DNA of 64,000 bases from Monilinia fructicola. Lineage: Eukaryota; Ascomycota; Leotiomycetes; Helotiales; Sclerotiniaceae. The translations under genes and the position numbers were made by a program. Of the stretch, positions 13,873-23,446 are shown piece by piece; position 1 is the first letter of the stretch; each line of letters starts with the position of its first letter. The notes under the pieces are model-generated. The model searched no databases. It saw only the letters and a program-made list of their open reading frames with translations, and had not been told where the DNA came from. The stretch lies in contig VICG01000005.1 in NCBI GenBank assembly GCA_008692225.1, positions 372,001 to 436,000 on the forward strand, written 5' to 3'.

Positions 13873-14571
13873 ATGCAATTCTCAACCGTCGCCATTATCT
13901 CTGCTCTTGCAGCCGCTGTTTCTGCCAACGGAAACTACAGCACTACCGTCTCTGCTGTCTGGGTTACTGATGTGGTTACTTCATTCACAACCGTCTGCCC
14001 AGCGGCTACAACTCTCTCATACAATGGTGTAACTTACACTGCCACCGAGGTAATTCAATTCCTTTCCAATTCCAAGCAGCCAAAAAAGAAGAGAGTCGCA
14101 GGGTCGATCTTCAAGAGTGAAATCATGCGAATACACTTCCTTTCAATATGAAACTACTTGATCACAATACTAATGCGCGATCAATAGAACCAAACTGTCA
14201 CCATCACCAACTGCCCATGTACAGTCTCCAAGCCAGTCTACACCACCTCTACCGTCATCTGCAACACCTGGTATGTATCAGCAATATATAAAATCAATGA
14301 AGGATATAAAACTAACATCTCACAGCACTACCGCTCCAACCACCGCCCCAGTTGTCTCTGGCCCAGCTTATGGAAAACAGCACTGCTCCAGCGCCTACCG
14401 CTCCAGCTACAAGCAAGGGAGGATCTGCGGGTACCACCGCCCCAGCCGGTTCCAGCCCATCCGCCTCTACCACGGCACCACTCACCGTGACCAACAACGG
14501 AAAACCGCGCCATGGCACTCAGCGGTGTCAGCCTGGCCGGTCTCCTCGGTGTTGCGGCCTACCTCTTGTAA
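13873..14571 (+). CDS. GPI-type cell-wall protein, clock-controlled protein 6-like (two frameshifts)
   Basis: Exons 13873-14049, 14188-14270 and 14326-14571; introns of 138 bp (branch ACTAAT) and 55 bp (branch ACTAAC). The product has a signal peptide (MQFSTVAIISALAAAVSA), a core with TTVCPAATTLSYNGVTYTAT and TVTITNCPCTVSKPV, a Thr/Ser/Ala/Pro-rich stretch, and a hydrophobic C-terminus SLAGLLGVAAYLL ending at the stop, as expected for GPI attachment. This matches the fungal CCG-6 family of small surface proteins, about 167 aa after correction. Two A4 runs (14374-14377 and 14501-14504) each carry one extra A; without removing them the frame runs past the GPI tail into unrelated sequence. Function beyond wall structure is not known from sequence. 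Confidence 0.85.
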
Positions 14572-15417
14572 ACAGCATGACATTCCAAGCCTTCCCCCTG
14601 CACCTCCCCAAGCACAGTCACGAAACGCACGAACACATTCTCCTCGCGCAATCTCCTCCATCACCCACGACTGGGCCGCGGACCATGTGCACCGCGGAAG
14701 TGTGAGGTACGTCGCGCGTGGGAGACACTCGCCATGCAGGGACCAAAAACACGATGATCCAACGGTTGGGTTGGGTTGGACTGGGGGTCTTGCAACAATC
14801 AACATAACGATGGTGTTTTATTTGCATTTGGGGACACGGGTCGTTTTTTTTTCATTCATGACAAGATGTTTTTGTTTCCCCCCCAAGAGGCCATACGCAT
14901 CCTGCATCTTCTTTGTAATTGATTCCATGGAGATGTTGCATGGTGCGCTTTTTCTCTTCAAACGGTGTGGTGGGATGCATCACTATGGACGTGTGGGGGT
15001 CTTTTTTTGTTCTTAAGTAATTTAATCATAAAATGTCACCTGTATTAATGACTGATAAGATGGCATCTTCTTTTTGTGAGATTGTTACTGAAGGGGGTGA
15101 GGAGGGTGTGTGTGTGAGTGTGAGTGTGAGTGTGTGAGTGTGAGTGTCTGAGTGTGTGTGTGGTTTTACATCCCATTTCCATGTGAACCTTTCGTGCAAG
15201 TGCTCAATTGATCCTCCTTACTTGATGCATATGTATGCGACGTCCCTTACCTGCTTGCTTGCCTGCCTGCCTGCCTGCCTGCCTACCCATCAACTCATCC
15301 ATTCCCTTCGCTACTTATTATTACCTAGGTACTTACCTAGGTACCTACTTATTACCCACAATGCTCTCTTTTGCTATCCAAACCTTTATATAATACAAGA
15401 TGATATGATATTATATT

Positions 15418-15612
15418 ATATATATAAACGTAACGTAATGTAATGTAATGTAATGTAATGTAACGTAATACAATATGATATTATATGATATTATATGATA
15501 TTATATGATATTATATATGATATTATATGATATTATATGATATTATATGATATTATATAACATATAGAATACCTAGCTAGGTACTTCAAGGTATATATAT
15601 ATATATAATATT
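15418..15612. repeat. TAATG and ATGATATTAT tandem repeats
   Basis: TAATG pentamers (about 15433-15465) are followed by about eight copies of the decamer ATGATATTAT and a TA run ending near 15608. Confidence 0.9.
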
Positions 15613-15718
15613 ATATCCCTCGAATAACCTTGGGAATGAATTGTTTTTTGGGTGTGGAACTTTTTGGGGGGGAGGAGAGGGGGGGTGGGATAGGCGATAA
15701 TATATTTGTTTGGGGTTT

Positions 15719-15945
15719 TGATGATGATGATGATGATAATAATAATAATGTGATAATAATAATGATGATAATAATAATGATGATGATGATGATGAATAAT
15801 GATGATGATGATGATGATGATGATGATAATAATGATGATGATGATAATGATGATGATGATGATGATGATAATAATGATAATAATGATGATGATGATAATG
15901 ATGATAATGATTGATGATGATGATAATGATGATGAATGATAATAA
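15719..15945. repeat. GAT/AAT trinucleotide array
   Basis: About 70 GAT or AAT units in mixed order. It yields poly-Asp/Asn on the + strand and poly-Ile/His on the - strand; these frames are artefacts. Confidence 0.95.
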
Positions 15946-16439
15946 CGGAAGGAAAGAAAAGAATGAATGAATAAATAGAGAAGGAAAGCAAAAGGAGAGT
16001 CAGGGTTTGGCATAATCAAGCATTCTTCCAAACGCCATCATCCATCGATCTAAGATTCCCGCAGCTCATTCCTTGATTGGATCCTCTCGGGATTATATCG
16101 AGATGGTTTGGAAGGGTTGGGGGAGTGGGGGTGGAGTTTTGGGGAAAATATGGTATGTATTGCATTGCATTGCATTGCATTGCATTTCAATCATACATAT
16201 CCATGGATACATATACATATGCACATACGTAGACAGGCACGATTTGATTTTTGGTATTCCTTGTTATCATTGTCGCTCTATGGCTATTCTATCGTCGTGG
16301 CCAAGCATAAAATGATGAATGTACAATTCATGTGATTCTCGCTCCGCAGTTGACCAGTAGCAAGCAGCTGCTATCTGCTACCTGCTATCTGTCTAATGGT
16401 ATCATATCGTATGGTATCCTCCCTGATGCAAAGAAATTA

Positions 16440-16880
16440 CAGCTTTCGTAATAACGCAGTCGTCCTCCCCTTGTGGTATTTCTCCTCTGTGGTACAATGT
16501 AAAATGCTAAAAGAAAGGTATTCTGAAGTAATAGCGCGGTCGTCCTCCCCTGGTGGTATTCCTGCCTCTGAAGTACAATCTAAGAACGGGAGTAAAGAAA
16601 AAAAAGAAAATTAAAAGCGGTCGTCCTCCCCAAATATCTTCCACTGTACAATGTGAGAACGCAAGTAAAGGAACAAAAATGAGAAATGATACAAAAAGAG
16701 TAAACGTCGGTATTCATCTGCGTTTTCTCCCCAAAGCACACTGAAATAAGAGCTGAGGCAAGGAGAAGAAAGTACAGTGTATGATCTGATTCTCTCCTTG
16801 GTACAATTCGTTGAGGTGTAATGTGAAGCCCATGGCCATACAATCAGCAAAGTATTCTCTCCATTGAATACTGCACTGCT
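16440..16880. repeat. Degenerate ~80-bp tandem repeat
   Basis: The core GCGGTCGTCCTCCCC recurs at 16456 (as GCAGTCG...), 16536 and 16617, a spacing of 80-81 bp. Each core is followed by a CTGTGGTACAATGT-like motif and a run ending in AACG. Weaker copies extend to about 16880. It lies just beyond the 3' end of the gene at 17080-19194. Confidence 0.75.
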
Positions 16881-17079
16881 TGAAGCAAATAGAAGGAAAG
16901 TAAAGTGAGATGTCGTGCTGGTTCTGCATATCCATGTAGCAGTCAATTGTCCTGATGTACAAAATGTTCGATCCAACTTGAAGCATTTGATGCGCACCAT
17001 GCTCACACACGACAGCGACAGATGAAAAGCAATCGACGAAGAGTATGTTGCTCAGGATGACCTCTTATGCAAGCTCTGA

Positions 17080-19194
17080 CTAAAGGGCAGCAGTCAAATG
17101 AGCTTCCATCTCAGCTTCAAAATCAGCCTCAAAATCAGCATTGAAATCAGCATCCATAGGATCATCATTTTTACTCTCTTTCTGAACTGCTGAGCTATCA
17201 TCAGAGCTTTCTTGTGATTGATCTGTCTCTCCCATCTCATCACTATCATCATCCAAAACAATAGTCTCAATTTGTTTTGGCTCTTGCATCCAAGACTTGG
17301 TTGGTGCTCCAAGTACGGCTCGCAAAGTGTTTTGGGTATCTTTAGAGTTGGACAAAGGTGCGTGATCACGAGCCTTCTTCTTGGTAGGTGGTGGCACCGA
17401 AGCCCATCTGGAAGTTGAGTTCTCTTCAAGACCTTGACCAGCAACAGAAAGAGTTGGTAGTGACTGACGACGATTGGGATCGACGAGATGGAAGGGATTT
17501 TCTGGTGTATTGTCGACCATATCTCTCGTACGCTTCAAGGATTGAGGAGCATTTGACATGACGGGGTCGATGTTTCGGCATTTCCATTCAGATACCTCTT
17601 CAGCGTTGTTCAAGTATTTGCGGTTCTTCTCAAAGGTCTTTGCTCTGCACTTGGTGCATCTCTCGCGTCTCTTCCAAACCTTATTGGCAAGATAAAATTC
17701 ATCATGAAGGCGATGACAAATTCCACCAGTATCCTTGTCAATATTGAGACAAACCCATGATCGATCAATTTGAGGATTTGTTCTGAGTTGTGCGAGAACA
17801 TCCATTGCTCTTGATTGCAAAGCATCTTGAGTGGTGGCGCTTTCTTGGAATTCTCTGATCTCTCTTCTCAGAGCGTTTTCTCTGATCGCCGCTTGTCGTC
17901 TTTCGTTGAGGATAGTTTGCTTCAAAGTCTCAACTTCAGTGATTCGTGCTGTTATAGAGGTTAGCAAGTGCTCTGCAATGTATTGAGTATTGATGAACTT
18001 ACCAGGAAAGACAATGTTGAAGGCTTGTCTAAGATCTTCATCCATCTTAATCTTCATCTCGAACTTTTCCATGACTTCTCTAAGCTGAGGTTGAATGGAG
18101 CTTCTATCCAAAGTTTGGAGCGATGATGGTTGAGGAGTAGCATCGGAGGTTGGACGAGAAGAGAGACAAATGTTCGTAGCCTGCCCTGTAGGTTTTTGAG
18201 TAGCTTGAATTGAGCCTCGTGGGATAGATGTGGATTGATGGTTTATCGATCGTCGAAACGGCTCAAAATTGGGTTTTTGTACAGGAAGAAATCCAGTAAA
18301 TGGCTTTCGTGGACTGCGCGGCTGCTGAGGTGATAATTGAGGATCATAGGCGTGTGAATCAACGTGCATTCGCATCATTGGTGCTAGTGGAACGCCAGTA
18401 ACTCCACAAGGTTGTTGCTGAACGATTTGGTGACTTTCTGGAAGAACGAGCATGTGAGTAGCGGAAGGAGTTTGATAGATTTCTGGAATAGTGATTGCGT
18501 TTGTAGATGATTGCGAATGGTTGTTGAGAGGAGATACCGAAATGATAACTGGTGGGCTTTGAAGACCTGTGACCTGATCATTGGATGGTGTGATCGGGAG
18601 CTCACTGTTAGAAGAAGTGTTCGAAGCAGATGATGATGATGTCTGTGAGGCAGGCGATTCTTGTCCAGTAGCTTTCTGGGTTGTCTCGCTTGTGACCTTA
18701 GGGGTAGTGTTTGAAGATGGTGTTGATTCTGCTGTCTTGTGAATTGGCATAACTTGCTGAGAGAAGGAGGCCAAGGAGTTAGTGACTGGACTGGCATTCT
18801 TGTGATTAGTTGATGCAGATGGTGACGAAGGAGTAGTTGAATCCGAATTGAACTTTTGTCTTTTAGCAACTGATGATTCGGCATAGTCTTCAGGGCATTT
18901 GGGTGCGCTCGCCTGCAGATCATCGAAATTTCCAGGCACCTGGTACGCAGCGAAATCTTCGACGAAATTATTTCCACTGTAATAATCTTCCCCAAAGTTA
19001 AAGGAGCCGGTTCTAAGCCAATAATCAAGATCATCTTGTCCGCCAAAGGAATTATGGTCATTAAACTGCTCATAGGGGGGAGGTGTAAGCCCAGGGAGGT
19101 AGTTTTCAGAAGAAACATGAGAACTTGTAGGAGCATAATTACCTCCAATTCTATCATCATTCCGAACCCCACCCATTTCAGGTGAGTTCTCCAT
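17080..19194 (-). CDS. Uncharacterised large protein with Cys-rich C-terminal module
   Basis: I do not recognise a named family. Start is placed at ATG 19194 (MENSPEMGG); the open frame continues 45 codons upstream, but that stretch looks like 5' UTR. A 54-bp segment (18002 down to 17949) has a perfect GTAAGT donor, CTAAC branch and CAG acceptor and is read as an intron; it is a multiple of three and stop-free, so the unspliced form also codes. Spliced length about 686 aa. The N-terminal two-thirds is Ser/Thr/Pro/Gln-rich and disordered; a helical stretch precedes a Cys module (CLNIDKDTGGIC, then CTKC about 25 residues on) that could bind zinc; the C-terminus is highly acidic. A nuclear regulatory role is a guess from composition. 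Confidence 0.75.
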   Translation of the reverse strand: MENSPEMGGVRNDDRIGGNYAPTSSHVSSENYLPGLTPPPYEQFNDHNSFGGQDDLDYWLRTGSFNFGEDYYSGNNFVEDFAAYQVPGNFDDLQASAPKCPEDYAESSVAKRQKFNSDSTTPSSPSASTNHKNASPVTNSLASFSQQVMPIHKTAESTPSSNTTPKVTSETTQKATGQESPASQTSSSSASNTSSNSELPITPSNDQVTGLQSPPVIISVSPLNNHSQSSTNAITIPEIYQTPSATHMLVLPESHQIVQQQPCGVTGVPLAPMMRMHVDSHAYDPQLSPQQPRSPRKPFTGFLPVQKPNFEPFRRSINHQSTSIPRGSIQATQKPTGQATNICLSSRPTSDATPQPSSLQTLDRSSIQPQLREVMEKFEMKIKMDEDLRQAFNIVFPGKFINTQYIAEHLLTSITARITEVETLKQTILNERRQAAIRENALRREIREFQESATTQDALQSRAMDVLAQLRTNPQIDRSWVCLNIDKDTGGICHRLHDEFYLANKVWKRRERCTKCRAKTFEKNRKYLNNAEEVSEWKCRNIDPVMSNAPQSLKRTRDMVDNTPENPFHLVDPNRRQSLPTLSVAGQGLEENSTSRWASVPPPTKKKARDHAPLSNSKDTQNTLRAVLGAPTKSWMQEPKQIETIVLDDDSDEMGETDQSQESSDDSSAVQKESKNDDPMDADFNADFEADFEAEMEAHLTAAL

Positions 19195-20259
19195 CTTGAG
19201 ATATCTTGAGGTCTCTTTGATGTATAATGGTGCTAAGTGCCTTGAATCGCAAGAAATATTCCACCACGAAAGTGTGTCGAGCGGAGTAGATGAGCTTTTG
19301 ACACTATGCTGCTGAATAATTGATCGCAAGCAACATCAACGAACCGTGTTTGAAGACAAAACTTTATCGACAATGGCTTGTGACGGTAGCTCGTGGACAA
19401 TTCAAGGACCCAGTTGGGTAGATTGTACAAATGTAGGTTTTGACTTGGTAGCCTAGAGGTTTCAATCTCACAACTTCAATAGTACTCAGTTGTTCTTCTT
19501 CTTGAGCGTGAAAAGGGCTTTGGAGGAAGTCAACTTCGTAGTATTTGAGGATGTATAATTTAGAAAACTTTTAGAAAATTATTTGTGGGAAGATACCATA
19601 TAGGAAAAAGTGAATATAATGGCTGAGTTCACCTTCGAATTTGCAAGACAGTCACGTGATGTTTATTTTTCGATTGGTTCGAACTTTTAGACGGGGAAGA
19701 GATATTTTCATGCAAGGCTACGGTTTTCACAAGGCGGAAATGAGAGGCTGATGGGGCAGTGGTCGGAATAAATGTTATCAATTAATCCGACAAACTCAAT
19801 GAAGAAGGCGGTCAATTGATTTGGTTAATTGAAATGACCTACTATACTTATTAGTACGGAGTAGGTCCCGAACCTCAACGTAGACCATGATTAGTGCTAC
19901 CCGTGGACCTAATATATAATTTCTACATACACTTCGCCAGGAAGGTGCAATTCATCACCTCTTTAACAACTCGGAAGCTCTTGCTGATTGTATTCCTTCG
20001 TCGTTGTTCATTGTTCATTGGTGCAAACTCAATTGCTTCATATCTTGTGAAGACATGTCAGTTATTTTATGTACTGGTAAGCAAGCAATGCTAGATCTTT
20101 CAATCATTCATCAGACTGCTGTTTAGATGTTTGATCATCTCGGCATCTTCACTTAGCCATTGGCATAAAAGTTCTATTTCCCTTTGCTTTTCCTTCCTTT
20201 CCCTTTCCCTTCCCCTTTCTTTCTTTCCGTTTCATTCTGTGGTTATCAACTATCTCAAA
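19195..20259. other. Shared upstream region of the 17080 gene and LST8
   Basis: About 1.07 kb between divergent genes. It contains a TACGGAGTA motif at 19855-19863 and a pyrimidine tract next to LST8. No additional gene is seen. Confidence 0.6.
20171..20240 (+). promoter_or_regulatory. Pyrimidine-rich tract upstream of LST8
   Basis: A nearly uninterrupted C/T tract ends about 20 bp before the LST8 ATG. CT-rich tracts near start sites are common in highly transcribed filamentous-fungal promoters; the role here is inferred. Confidence 0.4.
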
Positions 20260-21437
20260 ATGGCGTACCTACCCTCCTTCGAGAACCCCCAAACTGACAC
20301 TCTTTGCGTTCTTGTCACAGCTGGCTACGACCACACCATCAGGTAAGAAATACATCCTGGTCTTGGGCAAGTCTCATGACGATAGATTTACTGAATTTCA
20401 CCATTCTTAGATTTTGGGAAGCTCTCTCTGGTATTTGTTCTCGGACAATTCAGCATCCTGATTCTCAAGTCAATCGATTATGTATCTCTCCCGATAAACG
20501 TTTCCTGGCTGCGGCTGGTCACCATACTGTTAAACTATATGATATCAAGTCAACCAATCCCAATCCACTGATTACGTTTGAAGGACACACGGGAAATATT
20601 ACAGGTGTCGCTTTTCATTGCGAGGGCAAATGGATGGTTACAAGTTCTGAAGATGGAACCGTCAAGATTTGGGAGACTAAAAGTGGCACTGTTCAAAGAA
20701 GTTACAGTCATGGATGTCCAGTCAATGATGTAGTGATTCATCCCAATCAAGGAGAAATCATCAGCTGTGATCGTGGTGGTAGTGTGCGAATTTGGGATTT
20801 GGCCGAGAACAACTGTTCCCACCAGCTGATTCCAGAAGAAGATGTCCCTGTCTCTAGTGTCACAGTCGCAACCGATGGATCAACATTGTGTGCTGGTACC
20901 AATTCGGTAAGCTGATGCGCAGAATCTTGAGCACTATACTAACTTCTACATAGGGTAGCGTTTATGTCTGGCAACTTCTTCAATTCCGCGAAAAGACCCA
21001 GCTTATGCCAATCACTCACTTCAAGGCCCACAATCAATACATTACTCGTGTTCTTCTATCTCCAGATGTTAAGAAGCTTGCAACATGTAGTGCTGATCAT
21101 ACCGCTAAGATTTGGGAAGTAGACTTTGCTGCTCTGATTCCAAGTCCAAACCAACCTCAAACCGAAGCCAGACCATTCAATCTTGAATCAACTTTAACTG
21201 GTCATCAACGATGGGTCTGGGATTGTGCTTTTAGTGCCGATTCTGCTTACCTGGTCACTGCTTGCTCAGACCATTATGCTCGACTTTGGGAGTTGCATAG
21301 CCAGTCAGTCATCAGACAATATAATGGCCATCATCGAGGTACATTGATATAATCCGCTCCTCCCCTTCATCCCCATCTAATTTCCAATTGTAGGACTGGT
21401 TTGCGTTGCCCTGAACGATTATTCAGAGGCTCGTTGA
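20260..21437 (+). CDS. LST8: TOR complex WD-repeat protein LST8
   Basis: Conserved WD40 beta-propeller subunit of TORC1 and TORC2 that binds the TOR kinase domain. Exons 20260-20342, 20411-20906, 20954-21338 and 21394-21437 give about 335 aa. Typical LST8 features are VLVTAGYDHTIRFWEALSG, TFEGHTGNITGVAFH, SSEDGTVKIWETKSG, GSVRIWDLAENNC, HNQYITRVLLSPD, TGHQRWVWDCAFSAD and the tail VCVALNDYSEAR. The last exon codes only 14 residues, supplied across a 55-bp intron; without it the tail would be read in the wrong frame. Length is slightly above the usual ~315 aa. Divergent from the uncharacterised gene at 17080-19194. Assignment is secure. Confidence 0.96.
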
Positions 21438-22479
21438 TTCACATTGTTGCTCGCTCGCTTGCTTGCATTAATTTGGGTGTTCAGGTTTTCCATCAGCTAC
21501 AGGAGGGAGTTCTAGGATTCTTTGTCGCATCAACTGGGTTCGATACTGGGTCGTCGGTACGGGCTTATTGGTTTACCATCCTTGGTGCTGAGGATTTAAT
21601 ATGCATGACCTTGGCGTATGTATGGGCTTTGGTAGTATGGCGTTGATACATACCCTCGAGATACTTTGGTTGACTGACAGCTTTTTGATGACGTATTCAT
21701 CAATTTGAGTAAAGATAGATTACACCACTTTTCTTGGCCTTCTCGGAATGAATGTGAAGTTTTGAAATGATAGCAAGCACAAGTTGGAAGATAATTGACT
21801 AAGATATTGATAGTTCCATCATGTAGTATGTGGTGGAAGATAGAAGATAGGAAGATGGTTTGGAAGACGGAAGATGCGTGCGTGTGGGTATACATGAGAT
21901 TTTTCGGCTCCGAGGGAGTCACAATATAGTGGATATCAAGGAAACTAATATCATACAACAGAGAGATGGAAGAAACGTGAGAATAGAAGTAAAGAAAGGT
22001 GAAATGAAAATTTATCAATATCATAATCATAAGAATCCGAATCTGAATCTGAATCTCATAGAATAAAATTGAATTGAATTGAAGCCGCTTTGTCCGTTTC
22101 CAGAAAAGACCAAAGACTAGAGTCGAGAGACTATAGACGAGAGACCAAAGCGTTATATCAAGAAAGCCAAAAAGGCGCAAAAAAGAAGAGAAGAGAAGAG
22201 AAGAGAAGAGTAGAGAAGAGAAGAGAAAAGCAAGGCAAAGAGAAAAAAAGGATCATTGGGTATTTCGTGATTTCTATCCATCCATCCATCCTATCCTATC
22301 CTATCCTATCCATTGAAGAGAAGAAAAAAAAAAACACCTTTCAAACGCCATGACTTGTTACATGCTTTCCCATTTCCATTTCCATTTTCCGTTTCCGTTT
22401 CCATTTCCGTATACTTTTAATTGTTTTTTTTCTCTATACTCGTGACCTAAGCTTGCCTAGTGCTTTCAGATCCTAGATC
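21438..22479. other. Intergenic region with purine microsatellites
   Basis: Lies between the convergent LST8 and DUF7598-type genes. It contains an AGAAG run (22180-22235), TCCTA pentamers (22285-22312) and TTTCCA units near 22370-22400. No gene seen. Confidence 0.6.
22180..22312. repeat. AGAAG and TCCTA microsatellites
   Basis: AGAAG pentamers are followed about 50 bp later by TCCTA pentamers, both non-coding. Confidence 0.85.
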
Positions 22480-23446
22480 CTAGATTCGAGTAAAACGGGT
22501 AATGTTAGACGCAACACTATATATGCTACTCCTAGGCGCAGGAGGCGGTCTTAAATTCGCCGGGTGCATCGCGGTAGGTGGTCTCTCGACACCTGGAACG
22601 ATGGGGGAAGACCGATCGGTTCTGGTATCGTAGGTTTCTCCGACTTCTAGATCGGGGTGGTAGGGTTGGGGTTCTGAGATGACGGGTTTGGAGATCTGAG
22701 AGTGGCGGAGAGGAAGGCGGAAGGGGAAACGTGATTTGCGGCGGTCGGCGGGGCTGCTGTAGTAGGATGGAGGTCTTGTTTGCCGATGGAGGATGGGAGG
22801 GATAGGCGTTTTTCGTATGGGTTTGTGATGGTGGTTGCGCCGTGAGCGCGGATTTGTCGGGCGGTCTTGTCCTTGGTTGAAAATATGAGGGACTAGAGGT
22901 AGTTGTTAGCTAAATTTCAAAACAAGGGAAAAGATGATGGAAGGGCAAGTTACTGCAACGATATTGAAACCTCCCATGATAGCAGAAAGACATCCGGAAG
23001 AGATAACTACACGCCACATAGGTAATCCTAGGTTTTCGACAGAAGTAGCGGTTTTATTCAAGGTTTCCGAGAATGTTGAAGCCGAGGGCTAACATGGAGA
23101 GACCAAGGAAGAGAAACCCGTTGTGGGACAGAGAAGTGGCCAGTAGTCTTCAAAGTACTTTTTGAAGAGGGAGAGTTCAGAGACAATCAGAAAGATGCCG
23201 ATGGTACTGGTTATAAAGTGGGAAACACCATCGAAGAAGAAAAACTAAGGGAGCATTAGTAAGCATGAAATAGGAAAGGAGGGGGAGGAATTCGGAGAAT
23301 AGACTTACATTAGATGTTTTAACGGTCATGACGAGCATGATCCAGCTGGCTGCGACTACATCAAGAAGAGCTATGATGTTGAAGACGCGAATAACATTAA
23401 GAACAAGAAAGCCACGGCCTGCTTGCTTCATGTTCATACTGAACAT
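22480..23446 (-). CDS. DUF7598-type multi-pass membrane protein (three frameshifts)
   Basis: Exons 23446-23309, 23244-22954 and 22892-22480, with introns of 64 and 61 bp. The N-terminal half holds about four hydrophobic segments (FLVLNVIRVFNIIALLDVVA, FFFFDGVSHFITSTIGIFL, GFLFLGLSMLALGFNILGNL, WRVVISSGCLSAIMGGFNIV), the pattern of a widespread ascomycete family I recall as DUF7598; function unknown. A cytosolic tail follows (KTARQIRAHGATTITNPYEK ... DLEVGETYDTRTDRSSPIVP), ending RFTRI. Frame must change near 23129-23135, near 23059-23064 and near 22769-22773, each by one base. The protein sequence is well conserved on both sides of every break, which favours base-calling errors over old decay, though a young pseudogene cannot be excluded. 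Confidence 0.72.

Larger units (their letters stand above)
14572..17079. other. Simple-repeat-rich intergenic region
   Basis: It contains the 3' flank of the wall-protein gene, GTGA/GCCT/TAATG/ATGATATTAT/GAT microsatellites, a GCATT pentamer run at about 16158-16190 and a degenerate 80-bp tandem array at 16440-16880. No protein gene or RNA gene is supported. Confidence 0.65.

Noticed and set aside
15573..16031. Long Ile/His/Ser open frames on the minus strand
   Set aside because: They arise from translating the GAT/AAT trinucleotide array; no start context, splice or family support.
16440..16880. CRISPR-like spacing of the 80-bp repeat
   Set aside because: Units are imperfect, contiguous and in a eukaryotic genome; there are no uniform spacers or cas genes.
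16580..17010. Minus-strand frames of about 130 codons
   Set aside because: They cover the degenerate 80-bp tandem array; the protein repeats simply mirror the DNA repeat.
19660..19700. T-loop-like GGTTCGAAC
   Set aside because: No matching T-stem or acceptor stem nearby.
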